Positions 18,899 to 27,631 of a stretch of 49,803 nucleotides of DNA are shown piece after piece. The translations under genes were made by a program, and so were the position numbers. The number at the start of each line of letters is the position of its first letter. The first letter of the stretch is position 1. The notes beneath the pieces were generated by a model. The model was not told where the DNA came from, did not search any database, and worked only from the letters and a program-made list of their open reading frames with translations. Origin of the DNA: Mariprofundaceae bacterium (GTDB lineage: Bacteria; Pseudomonadota; Zetaproteobacteria; Mariprofundales; Mariprofundaceae). The stretch is from positions 1-49,803 of the forward strand of contig JAUZQO010000031.1 in the NCBI GenBank assembly GCA_030950925.1, read 5' to 3'.

Positions 18899-18916
18899 CT
18901 TCTTCCGAGGTTTTTT

Positions 18917-20308
18917 GTGATTCCCTATTTATTTTCTGATGTGCACGTATTGGTTTTAGCCGCAGGGCAAGGTACAAGAATGCGTTCTGCGAAACCCAAA
19001 GTTTTACATGAACTGTTGGGTAAAAGTATGTTGGAGCATGTCTTAATAACACTGGAGAGCCTCAATGTTGCGGGAATTTCTATTGTGACAGGGCATGGTT
19101 CGAGTCAGGTGCAAGCTTCTATCAATATGCAGCACCAAGTGGGGTGGGTTTTGCAAGCTGAACAGTTGGGAACGGGGCATGCTGTTCAGCAGGGTGAATT
19201 GAGTTGTGCTGATGCTGAACATGTATTGATTGTATGTGGGGATACCCCACTTTTGCGTTCGGAGACATTGGCAAAACTCTTGAAAGAACATATTGCATCG
19301 TCAGCAGATATTTCTTTACTATCGGCGTTTCAAGATAAACCACATGGTTATGGTCGGGTTGTTCGTGATGAACATGGATCGATGCTCCATATTGTAGAAG
19401 AGCGTGATGCGGATGAAAGTACCCGAGCGATTCAGGAAGTGAGTTCGGGGATTTTCTGTGTGCGCAAGTCGATTTTATTTGATTATTTAAAGAAAGTCGA
19501 TAATAACAATGAGCAAGCTGAATATTATCTTCCAAGTATTGTCTCATTGGCGGCTAACGATGGTTGTAAGTTGCAGGCATCTCAAATGAATGATGCTGAT
19601 GAAATGTTGGGCATCAATGATCGCAGTCAACTTAGACAAGCGATAAAAGTTTTACAAGATAGAGTGGTGATGGATTGGGAAAGCCAAGGGGTTTCGATTG
19701 AGCAAGCTGAGACTGTTCGGATTGATGTATCGGTTCATATTGGTACAGATACACTGATTCGCTCGGGTACCCAGCTGTTGGGAAATACACATATTGGTGA
19801 TGGCTGTGATATTGGTCCTTATGCTGTGGTTGACCGATCTTGGGTGGATGATGATGTAAATATCCATGCCTTTTCCCATGTTGAATGTGCACATATTTCA
19901 ATGCGCGGGGAAGTTGGTCCCTATGCGCGTTTACGCCCTGATGCCCATTTGGATGAAGGCGTGAAAATTGGTAACTTTGTTGAAATTAAGAAGGCTGTGA
20001 TTGGTGAGGGCAGCAAAGTAAATCACTTGAGCTATATTGGTGATAGTGATATAGGTAAGAACTGTAATATTGGTGCAGGTTCGATTACCTGTAATTATGA
20101 TGGTGCCAATAAACATCGAACAGTGATTGGTGATGATGTGTTTGTGGGGTCTGGTACGCGATTGATTGCACCTGTTGAAGTGGGCGATGGGGCAACTTTG
20201 GGGGCAGGGAGTATTATTACACGGGATGTGCAGAAGCATGGTCTGACTTTGTCAGTACGCTCTGAGCAACGCTATGTGAAAGATTGGAAGAGGGCGACGA
20301 AAAAATAA
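18917..20308 (+). CDS. glmU: Bifunctional GlcNAc-1-phosphate uridyltransferase / GlcN-1-phosphate acetyltransferase
   Basis: This enzyme makes UDP-GlcNAc for peptidoglycan and lipopolysaccharide. The 463-residue protein begins with the pyrophosphorylase motif LAAGQGTRMRSAKPKVLH (about 14-31) and includes CGDTPLL. The C-terminal half is a left-handed beta helix of hexapeptide repeats (IGDGCDIGPYAVV and others) with the acetyltransferase motif NCNIGAGSITCNYDG. The start is GTG, 6 nt after CCGAGG. Its stop overlaps the glmS start (TAATG), joining two consecutive steps of the same pathway. Confidence 0.97.
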   Translation: MIPYLFSDVHVLVLAAGQGTRMRSAKPKVLHELLGKSMLEHVLITLESLNVAGISIVTGHGSSQVQASINMQHQVGWVLQAEQLGTGHAVQQGELSCADAEHVLIVCGDTPLLRSETLAKLLKEHIASSADISLLSAFQDKPHGYGRVVRDEHGSMLHIVEERDADESTRAIQEVSSGIFCVRKSILFDYLKKVDNNNEQAEYYLPSIVSLAANDGCKLQASQMNDADEMLGINDRSQLRQAIKVLQDRVVMDWESQGVSIEQAETVRIDVSVHIGTDTLIRSGTQLLGNTHIGDGCDIGPYAVVDRSWVDDDVNIHAFSHVECAHISMRGEVGPYARLRPDAHLDEGVKIGNFVEIKKAVIGEGSKVNHLSYIGDSDIGKNCNIGAGSITCNYDGANKHRTVIGDDVFVGSGTRLIAPVEVGDGATLGAGSIITRDVQKHGLTLSVRSEQRYVKDWKRATKK

Positions 20309-22137
20309 TGTGTGGAATTATTGGTGCGATTAAAAGTAAGTCAGTACAAGCTGATTTGTTACAAGGCCTGAAGAACATGGAGTACCGTGGTTATGATAGT
20401 GCGGGTATTTGTACGATCGATGGTATGCAGTTGGCGGTATCCAAGGCTGCGGGGAAGCTTGTCAATTTAACAGAAAGTTTAGAAAAAAAAGAACACACAG
20501 GGGTGATTGGGATTGGTCATACGCGTTGGGCGACACATGGTGAGCCAACGGTTGAAAATGCTCACCCCCATTGCAGTGAAAATATTGCTGTGGTTCACAA
20601 TGGTATCATTGAGAATCATATAGGTTTACGGCGTAAACTTGAGACCCATGGTATGTGTTTTGTCTCAGATACGGATACGGAAGTCATTCCTGCTTTGTTA
20701 ACCAAATTACTCAAGCAAGAATCTGATATGGAACATGTTATGCCTGTGTTGTTATCGCAACTGGAAGGGGCGTATGCCTTGGGCATTTTGAATGTGGAAA
20801 CGCCTGATGTTTTGTGGTTTGCCCGAAAAGGCAGTCCTTTACTGTTAGCACGTGGTTCACATGGGCATTACATTGCATCGGATGGTTTGGCAGTTGCAGG
20901 GGTGGCAACGGAGATGCTTTACCTTAATGAAGGTGAATGGGGATGTATTTCTCAACATGGGGTGAGAATTTTTAACCAAGAAGCTTGTGAAATGAGTAAT
21001 CATACATGGCAACCTATGCCACAACTTTCTGCAAGCACGGATAAATGTGGATACGAACACTTTATGCTAAAAGAAATTCATGAGCAACCGTCTATAATGA
21101 CGGACATCATGACGACGTATGCAAGTAAACAAGGTGTACAATTCCCCAATGTTCCATGGTTAAATGATGCGGAACTCCCTGAACGCATTGTCATGGTGGC
21201 ATGTGGGACATCATATCATGCTGCTTTGACAGCGCGCTATTGGTTGGAGCGTTATCTACAAGTACCAGTGGAAGTAGATGTGGCTTCTGAATATCGCTAT
21301 CGAAACCCCATTATCGGATCGAATACGTGGCTTATCACGCTTTCACAGTCAGGTGAGACAGCAGATACACTGGAAGCGTTACGTTTATTTAAGCGTCGAA
21401 CGCCTGACAATCGAACGTTGGCTATTTGCAATGTGGCGAGCTCATCTTTGGTGCGAGAATCCGATGGTTTTATTGCCTTGAAAGCTGGTGTTGAAATTGG
21501 TGTTGCTTCAACCAAAGCCTACACCGCACAGTTGGCAGTGTTGGCGTTGTTGTCAATGAAACTTGCGGTGCGTTCAGGCAGTATGTCTGAACAAGTGTGG
21601 CAGGAGCATTATCAATCCATGTGCCAGCTTGAAGTGGATATGAGCGAAACATTAAAATGTGTATCCGATATTCAATCTTTAACACCGTTGTTTGCGGATA
21701 TTCATGGTGTACTTTTTTTAGGGAGAGGTCCGAGTTTCCCATTGGCATTGGAAGGTGCTTTAAAACTCAAGGAAATTTCCTACTTGCATGCAGAAGGTTA
21801 TGCTGCAGGTGAAATGAAGCATGGTCCTATTGCCTTGATTGATGCACATCTACCTGTGATTATCATTGCCCCATGCCAGTATCATTTGGATAAGGTGATT
21901 TCGAATTTACATGAAGTGAAGGCACGTGGAGCCAAGGTGATTTTACTGACAGATGTAAGTATGGATGACTATTCGGATGAGGTTGAAAAGATCATTCCAC
22001 TGCCTAAAGGTGATTATTTTACAGCACCATTGTTGGCATCCATTCCCTTGCAACTTTTGGCATACGAGGTGGCGAAGTTTAAAGGAACAGATATAGATCA
22101 ACCGAGGAATTTGGCAAAATCGGTGACGGTGGAATAA
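20308..22137 (+). CDS. glmS: Glutamine-fructose-6-phosphate aminotransferase (isomerizing)
   Basis: GlmS makes glucosamine-6-phosphate from fructose-6-phosphate and glutamine. The 609-residue protein starts MCGIIGA, leaving the catalytic Cys as residue 1 after Met removal. The ATG at 20308 is chosen because it overlaps the glmU stop and because the catalytic Cys must be N-terminal. The glutaminase domain has GHTRWATHG; two SIS sugar-binding domains follow (GTSYHAAL, LSQSGETADTLEAL, GRGPSFPLALEGALKLKE). The end is the standard PRNLAKSVTVE. There is no room for a glmS ribozyme. Confidence 0.97.
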   Translation: MCGIIGAIKSKSVQADLLQGLKNMEYRGYDSAGICTIDGMQLAVSKAAGKLVNLTESLEKKEHTGVIGIGHTRWATHGEPTVENAHPHCSENIAVVHNGIIENHIGLRRKLETHGMCFVSDTDTEVIPALLTKLLKQESDMEHVMPVLLSQLEGAYALGILNVETPDVLWFARKGSPLLLARGSHGHYIASDGLAVAGVATEMLYLNEGEWGCISQHGVRIFNQEACEMSNHTWQPMPQLSASTDKCGYEHFMLKEIHEQPSIMTDIMTTYASKQGVQFPNVPWLNDAELPERIVMVACGTSYHAALTARYWLERYLQVPVEVDVASEYRYRNPIIGSNTWLITLSQSGETADTLEALRLFKRRTPDNRTLAICNVASSSLVRESDGFIALKAGVEIGVASTKAYTAQLAVLALLSMKLAVRSGSMSEQVWQEHYQSMCQLEVDMSETLKCVSDIQSLTPLFADIHGVLFLGRGPSFPLALEGALKLKEISYLHAEGYAAGEMKHGPIALIDAHLPVIIIAPCQYHLDKVISNLHEVKARGAKVILLTDVSMDDYSDEVEKIIPLPKGDYFTAPLLASIPLQLLAYEVAKFKGTDIDQPRNLAKSVTVE

Positions 22138-22138
22138 C

Positions 22139-23032
22139 ATGATGCTTACAGGGAAAACAAAGGTTTATGGTATCATCGGTCACCCTGTGACGCATTCATT
22201 GTCACCTGTTTTTCAAGGGTATTTTGCCGAACAATGTATGGTTGATGTGATATATGCTCCTTTTCCTGTTTGCCCTGAAAATTTTTCATCCGCACTGGCG
22301 GGCCTAAGCTATGCATCGGTGCAGGGTTTGAATATTACCGTACCCTTTAAAGAGACGGTGCTTCCTTACGTTTGTATGGATGATGATGTGCGTTGTATCG
22401 GTGCAGCCAATACTTTGAAGAACATCGATGGGCAGTGGTGTGCCTATAATACGGATTGGCAGGGTGTGCGTGAGGTTATGTTGGGAACAGGTTTAGCCTT
22501 GCAAGGCGGGCAGATGTTGATGTTTGGTGCTGGCGGAACAGCACGTGCAGTATTGCATGCAGCGGCAGTTCTGGGTTTTGCACGTGTTTTAATTTGTAAC
22601 CGCTCCAATGATCGTTGTGATAGTTTATGTCAACATGCTATGCGGCAGTACCCACAGATGGTATGTGAACCTGTGGTATGGGAGCAAAGTGCAGTGGATC
22701 AGGCGAGTGTAGGTTCGAGCTTGATAATGAATACCACAAGCATTGGTTTATCACCCGATCAAACATTCCCTTTTCAATTGTCGGGCGAAGGCTGGGCTAT
22801 GGATGCCGTGTATCGACCTGATGGCGAAACGGCATTTGTATTGGTAGCACGGCAGGGGGGGCGTTTGGTGGTGGATGGCTTGCCTATGTTGCTGGCTCAA
22901 GGCATGAAAGCTTTTGAAATATGGCATCCTGAACAAAGATTGGACATCTTAGATGTACTACATTGGATGGTGAAAAAGTTAAATCGAGCACCATTAAGCT
23001 TGCCTACTTGGGAGAATACCGATGAAACGTAG
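22139..23032 (+). CDS. aroE: Shikimate dehydrogenase (NADP+)
   Basis: AroE reduces 3-dehydroshikimate in aromatic amino acid synthesis. The 297-residue protein has the substrate-binding GHPVTHSLSP, NITVPFKE with the catalytic Lys, and NTDWQGV with the catalytic Asp. It also has a Rossmann loop FGAGGTARAVLHA and a C-terminal GLPMLLAQG. It starts 1 bp after the glmS stop at the first of two consecutive ATG codons, and its 3' end overlaps pilB by 11 bp. Confidence 0.96.
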   Translation: MMLTGKTKVYGIIGHPVTHSLSPVFQGYFAEQCMVDVIYAPFPVCPENFSSALAGLSYASVQGLNITVPFKETVLPYVCMDDDVRCIGAANTLKNIDGQWCAYNTDWQGVREVMLGTGLALQGGQMLMFGAGGTARAVLHAAAVLGFARVLICNRSNDRCDSLCQHAMRQYPQMVCEPVVWEQSAVDQASVGSSLIMNTTSIGLSPDQTFPFQLSGEGWAMDAVYRPDGETAFVLVARQGGRLVVDGLPMLLAQGMKAFEIWHPEQRLDILDVLHWMVKKLNRAPLSLPTWENTDET

Positions 23033-24734
23033 TCGCTTGGGTGATATTTTGTTGCGAAAGAAAGCTATTACTGAAGAGCAATTGCATACTGTGATGCGTG
23101 AAATGAAGATGAATGGCGTGAGCTTGATCTCAGAGTTGGTGAAGCAAGATATATTCAGTGAACTTCAACTGACGCAATTTATTGGCAAAAGCTTTGGTAG
23201 ACCCGTGATTGACCTGAGTAAAGTGGATGTGAGTAAAAACATCAAACAAGCGAATGTGTCCAGTATATCCGTTGACATGATGCAGGAAAAAAAAGCGATA
23301 CCCATTGGTCGTAAGGGTAATACGATTACATTGGCAGTGGCAGACCCTTATGATATTGATGGCTTGGATGCCATGGCATTTATGAGTGGCGCACAAATTG
23401 ATGTTGTGATCGTTCCTGAATCTGAATTGTTAGCAAAGCTGGATGAGTTGGGTGGTGCAGGGCAACAGATTGAAGATGTGATGAGTGCCATTGGTGCAGA
23501 TGAGATTGAAGTTGTTGAGACAGAAGAAACCAATATGGACGGTACTTCTTTGACGGCTGCGACAGAAGAAGCACCCGTCGTGAAGTTGGTCAATTTAATT
23601 TTCTTGGATGCGGTGAAGCGAGGTGCTTCCGATATTCATATTGAACCTTATGAAAAAACATTGCGTGTGCGATACCGTGTGGATGGCGTGTTACAAGAAA
23701 TGATGCGGCCACCGATGAAAATGCGTGATGCGATGGTGTCTCGCATTAAGATTCAAGCGAGGCTGAATATTGCTGAGCGGCGTGTCCCTCAAGATGGGCG
23801 TATTAAATTGCGCTTATCCAAAGCCAAAAGTGTTGATTTTCGTGTGTCAATTTTGCCGACGTTGTTTGGTGAAAAAGTGGTGATGCGCCTTTTGGATCAA
23901 TCCAGTTTGCAGTTGGATATGACGAAGTTGGGCTATGAAGCTGAAGATTTGAAGAACTTTCAACACCATATCCATCAACCGTATGGCATGGTCTTGGTGA
24001 CAGGACCAACGGGCTCGGGGAAAACAGTCAGCTTGTATTCAGCGGTGGCGGAACTCAATCAGCCAAGTGTAAATATTTGTACCGCAGAAGATCCCGTGGA
24101 GTTTAACTTTATGGGTATCAATCAAGTCAATGTGAACCCTGCGGTTGGTATGGACTTTCCTGCCGCATTGAAATCCTTTTTGCGTCAAGATCCCGATATT
24201 ATTCTAATTGGTGAAATTCGTGATTATGATACCGCTGCCATTGGTATTAAAGCTGCTCTGACAGGACACTTGGTGTTGGCAACTTTGCATACCAATGATG
24301 CACCTTCAACGATGACACGTATGATTAATATGGGTATCGAGTCTTTTCTTGTGGGTTCGGCGGTCAATTTGGTGACGGCACAGCGTTTGGGACGACGAAC
24401 ATGCAAAGAGTGTTCGGCTCCGATTGATATACCCAAGCAAGCCTTGTTGGATGCTGGTTTTCCAGAGGCTGATGTCGGCACATTTCAACCGATGCAAGGT
24501 AAAGGTTGTAAAGTTTGTAATGGCACGGGTTATAAAGGGCGTGTGGGTATTTATCAGGTGATGCCTGTGAGTGATGAAATTCGAGATGCTGTGTATGCAG
24601 GTAAAAACTCGGATGAACTCAATGATATTGCTGTATCCCAAGGTGTGAAAACATTGCGAATGTCAGCTTTAAATAAGGTGAAAGAAGGGGCGGTCTCTTT
24701 GGAAGAATGTTTGCGTGTAACGGTGGGTGACTGA
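23022..24734 (+). CDS. pilB: Type IV pilus extension ATPase PilB
   Basis: PilB is the cytoplasmic hexameric motor that drives pilus polymerisation. The 570-residue protein has two N-terminal MshEN-like half-motifs whose LG/LI positions are 29 residues apart (L6 and L35), then the GSPII_E domain. The ATPase core has Walker A GPTGSGKT (328-335), an Asp box, Walker B ILIGEIRD and the His box (TGHLVLATLHTNDA). A tetracysteine zinc site follows (CKECSAP, CKVCNGTG). It overlaps aroE and is followed by pilC with a 1-bp overlap. Confidence 0.96.
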   Translation: MKRSRLGDILLRKKAITEEQLHTVMREMKMNGVSLISELVKQDIFSELQLTQFIGKSFGRPVIDLSKVDVSKNIKQANVSSISVDMMQEKKAIPIGRKGNTITLAVADPYDIDGLDAMAFMSGAQIDVVIVPESELLAKLDELGGAGQQIEDVMSAIGADEIEVVETEETNMDGTSLTAATEEAPVVKLVNLIFLDAVKRGASDIHIEPYEKTLRVRYRVDGVLQEMMRPPMKMRDAMVSRIKIQARLNIAERRVPQDGRIKLRLSKAKSVDFRVSILPTLFGEKVVMRLLDQSSLQLDMTKLGYEAEDLKNFQHHIHQPYGMVLVTGPTGSGKTVSLYSAVAELNQPSVNICTAEDPVEFNFMGINQVNVNPAVGMDFPAALKSFLRQDPDIILIGEIRDYDTAAIGIKAALTGHLVLATLHTNDAPSTMTRMINMGIESFLVGSAVNLVTAQRLGRRTCKECSAPIDIPKQALLDAGFPEADVGTFQPMQGKGCKVCNGTGYKGRVGIYQVMPVSDEIRDAVYAGKNSDELNDIAVSQGVKTLRMSALNKVKEGAVSLEECLRVTVGD

Positions 24735-26065
24735 TGTCTATTTTTATTTGGACAGCGAAAGCTAAAGGTGGACGTCTGACAAATGGGGAAATGGATGTTC
24801 CCGATAAGAAAATTGCGATAGAAACACTGAAAAACAAAGGTATGACGGGCATTAAAGTTAAGAAAAGACCTGAATTTACTTGGACTGCCAAGACAAGAGA
24901 GGGGAAATCGATCAGTGGCGAAGTTTCGTTTGCCAACAAAGATATAGCCATTGCATCTTTGCGTAGGAAAGGTCTGAAAGATGTTAAAGTTAAAGCAAAA
25001 CCCCTTGAAATTGAGATGTTCGCCGAGAAGGTAGAAGAAAAAGATATTTCTATTTTCTTCCGTCAGTTATCCACCATGATTGATACAGGCTTACCATTGG
25101 TGCAATGCTTTGAGTTGGCAGAAAAAGGTAGTGATAAAAAAGCACTGACCAAGTTATTGGCGGGAATTCGTAACGAGCTTGAGAGTGGTACCCCGTTGGG
25201 CGAAACTTTACGTAAATTTCCTGATGAGTTTGACCGTTTATCTTGTGCTTTGGTGGAAGCGGGAGAGCAAGGTGGTATTTTGGATACGATTTTATTGCGT
25301 GTCTGTACCTACAAAGAAAAATCCATGGCACTTAAATCAAAAATTAAATCAGCCATGATTTATCCTGTCGCGATTTTGGCAGTATCTTTTATTGTGACAT
25401 CGATTTTGATGATTTTTGTGATTCCAGTGTTTAGTGAAATGTTTTCGTCGATGGGGGCAGAGTTACCCATGCCAACTCAAATTGCGATGAAGATTTCGGA
25501 TGTGTTTGTAGCCTATTGGTATGTGGTAGTTTCAGCCCCTTTTATACTGATTTGGAGTATCAAGTCGATTTATAAAACGCCCAAAGGTCACTACCAATTG
25601 GATAAATTACTTCTCAACCTGCCTGTGATTGGCGATGTGTTGCGTAAGGGGGCAGTGGCACGTTTTTGTCGAACCTTTTCAACCTTAACTGCGGCGGGCG
25701 TACCCATTCTCGATTCTTTGGATACGGTGGCAGAAACATCTGGGAATATTGTGATTGAAGAGGTGATTCTTTCTTGTAAAGATTCGATTAGCCAAGGTCA
25801 AACTTTAGCAGAACCGTTAGAAGAGAGTAAAATTTTCCCGATTATGGTGACACAAATGATTTCTATTGGTGAGCAAACGGGAGCATTGGAAACCATGCTG
25901 GGTAAAATTGCAGATTTTTATGAAGCCGAGGTGGAAGTAGCGGTGGATGGCATGACGGCTCTGATGGAACCGATTATTATGGCATTCTTGGGCGTGGTGA
26001 TTGGTGGTTTGGTGATTGCGATGTATCTACCCATCTTCCAGATGGCATCGATCGTTTCAGATTAA
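24734..26065 (+). CDS. pilC: Type IV pilus inner-membrane platform protein PilC with duplicated N-terminal module
   Basis: PilC is the platform on which PilB acts. This 443-residue version is longer than usual because its N-terminal beta-rich module occurs twice. Residues 4-45 (starting FIWTAKAKGG) and 48-89 (starting FTWTAKTREG) align with 18 identities in 42 positions, 44 residues apart. Two T2SSF domains follow (FFRQLSTMIDTGLPL and FCRTFSTLTAAGVPILDSL). Membrane segments lie at about 215-240 and 260-280, with a final one near 415-435. The duplication is real sequence, with no frameshift. Confidence 0.95.
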   Translation: MSIFIWTAKAKGGRLTNGEMDVPDKKIAIETLKNKGMTGIKVKKRPEFTWTAKTREGKSISGEVSFANKDIAIASLRRKGLKDVKVKAKPLEIEMFAEKVEEKDISIFFRQLSTMIDTGLPLVQCFELAEKGSDKKALTKLLAGIRNELESGTPLGETLRKFPDEFDRLSCALVEAGEQGGILDTILLRVCTYKEKSMALKSKIKSAMIYPVAILAVSFIVTSILMIFVIPVFSEMFSSMGAELPMPTQIAMKISDVFVAYWYVVVSAPFILIWSIKSIYKTPKGHYQLDKLLLNLPVIGDVLRKGAVARFCRTFSTLTAAGVPILDSLDTVAETSGNIVIEEVILSCKDSISQGQTLAEPLEESKIFPIMVTQMISIGEQTGALETMLGKIADFYEAEVEVAVDGMTALMEPIIMAFLGVVIGGLVIAMYLPIFQMASIVSD

Positions 26066-26077
26066 AGTAGCTGACGA

Positions 26078-27631
26078 TTGATTTCAGATCAACGTAAGCG
26101 CTTATTTGTGTTACTGTTATGGCGAGGCGTAGCAACCACGCTTTTATTGTTTATCACGACATCACTTTACTGGCCCATTACGGATGTGCAGCAACAGGGT
26201 TACCTCATTGACTTGATGTTGTTTTGGTTTGTCAATTTTGCGGTGCAGGGCTTGTTGTGCCGTTATGTTTACCAAGCCTTCTCTATGCAGTTGTTTTATC
26301 AGTTGTCATCGGATCTTTTGATGATGGGTATACTGATTTTTATTACAGGTGGGTTCCACAGCCCTTTTGTGTTGCTTCTTGGTTTGATTATCGTGGTTGC
26401 AGGTACGCAGGCTCGGGTTCTTTTGGTGTTAAGTATCACGGTACTTGCATGCATGACTTATTTATCATCGGTATATATGTTTGCATGGCTTGAATCTGCG
26501 CCTTTACTTGGTGGTGCGACGTTAAAACTTTTGTTGCAAACATCTGTTTTTTTTCTGGTAGGCGGTGTGATGGCGATGATTGCTCGTCGTCATGCATTAT
26601 TAACCATTGAAAGCCATCGAGTCGTACAAGAACACCAAGATTTACAGCGTTTACATAGTGATTTGATGGCTTCGATGCAAGAAGGGGTCTTGGTGTTGGA
26701 TGCGAATTTAACGGTGATGGACTGCAACCCTGCTTTTTTAGATGTGCTAAATAGAGATGTTGTTTTAGGCATAAAATTATCGCTTTTGGCCAATATGCCT
26801 GAAGCATTGATGTCATCGCTAGCATCGAAAAAGAAACAGGCTTTGCGCATGGAGTGGCAACATGATGGTGCCACCTATTTATTAACAGTGGGTTATTTCT
26901 CACAAACAGAAGGGGATGTTTACTGCTGGTTGACCTTGGTCGATGTTAGCATGTTACGTGAGTTGCAAGAAAAAATAACGGAGCAAGAACGCTTGGCTTC
27001 TTTGGGGCGTTTGGCGGCCATGTTGGCGCATGAATTTCGTAACCCCATGCAAACCATTGCCCAAGCGACGGAATTGATGCCACGTTTGCCTGAAAAAACG
27101 CAGCACAAAGTGCAGCGTATTGTGGCAGAGGAGGTGCAACGGTTGAACTGCTTGGTGACAGATATGTTGGACTATTCGCGCCCTGTACATACGGATGTGG
27201 TGCGCATGGATGTGCGTGCGGTGGTTGAAAAAGTTGTGCGGAAAGATGAATTTTTAGCTTATCATGTCGGTGTTCGTATCTGTTTGGATATGATAAATGT
27301 GGATGAACACCACTGGTGTCGGGTGTTGGAAAACTTGTTGCATCATGCAGTTGCAGCATCTCCCGAGGCTGAAAGTGTGAATGTTGTTGTGAACGAAGAA
27401 GGCGGTCGCTGGTGTTTATCTGTGCAAGATCATGGGGATATGTTGAGCGAAGGTATGCGGTTGCAGATGTTTGAACCTTTTGGCACGCACAGGGCTGGAA
27501 CAGGTTTGGGTTTGGCAACGGTGTGGCAGATTTGCGAAGCGGATGGTTGGCATTTGACGGTGGAAAGTGATCAGAATATGACATGTATATGTGTGAAATC
27601 GCAAATAGATGGTGGGGTAGAGCATGGCTAA
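26078..27631 (+). CDS. PilS-like membrane sensor histidine kinase
   Basis: The 517-residue protein has about six membrane segments in residues 10-170 with the PilS-type ITGGFHSPF motif, a PAS domain at about 192-290, and a HisKA domain with H318 (LAHEFRNPM). The ATP-binding domain is degenerate: the N-box reads N419-LLHH423 where a second Asn is usual, and the G1 box reads D451-HGD-M455 instead of DxGxG. The G2 box GTGLGLA (474-480) is intact. The start is TTG, with no strong ribosome-binding site but no alternative before the first membrane helix. Position between pilC and a sigma-54 regulator suggests pilin-gene control. Confidence 0.85.
   Translation: MISDQRKRLFVLLLWRGVATTLLLFITTSLYWPITDVQQQGYLIDLMLFWFVNFAVQGLLCRYVYQAFSMQLFYQLSSDLLMMGILIFITGGFHSPFVLLLGLIIVVAGTQARVLLVLSITVLACMTYLSSVYMFAWLESAPLLGGATLKLLLQTSVFFLVGGVMAMIARRHALLTIESHRVVQEHQDLQRLHSDLMASMQEGVLVLDANLTVMDCNPAFLDVLNRDVVLGIKLSLLANMPEALMSSLASKKKQALRMEWQHDGATYLLTVGYFSQTEGDVYCWLTLVDVSMLRELQEKITEQERLASLGRLAAMLAHEFRNPMQTIAQATELMPRLPEKTQHKVQRIVAEEVQRLNCLVTDMLDYSRPVHTDVVRMDVRAVVEKVVRKDEFLAYHVGVRICLDMINVDEHHWCRVLENLLHHAVAASPEAESVNVVVNEEGGRWCLSVQDHGDMLSEGMRLQMFEPFGTHRAGTGLGLATVWQICEADGWHLTVESDQNMTCICVKSQIDGGVEHG

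Larger units (their letters stand above)
18573..18916 (+). other. Gene-poor spacer between atpC and glmU
   Basis: This 344-bp AT-rich spacer holds no recognisable gene. It contains a weak 46-codon frame (18681-18821), a TATAAT hexamer at 18861-18866 without a good -35 partner, and a 16-bp perfect palindrome at 18883-18898. It most likely carries the glmU-glmS-aroE promoter. Confidence 0.6.

Noticed and set aside
20284-20330. glmS ribozyme
   Set aside because: glmS starts inside the glmU stop codon, so there is no leader to hold one.
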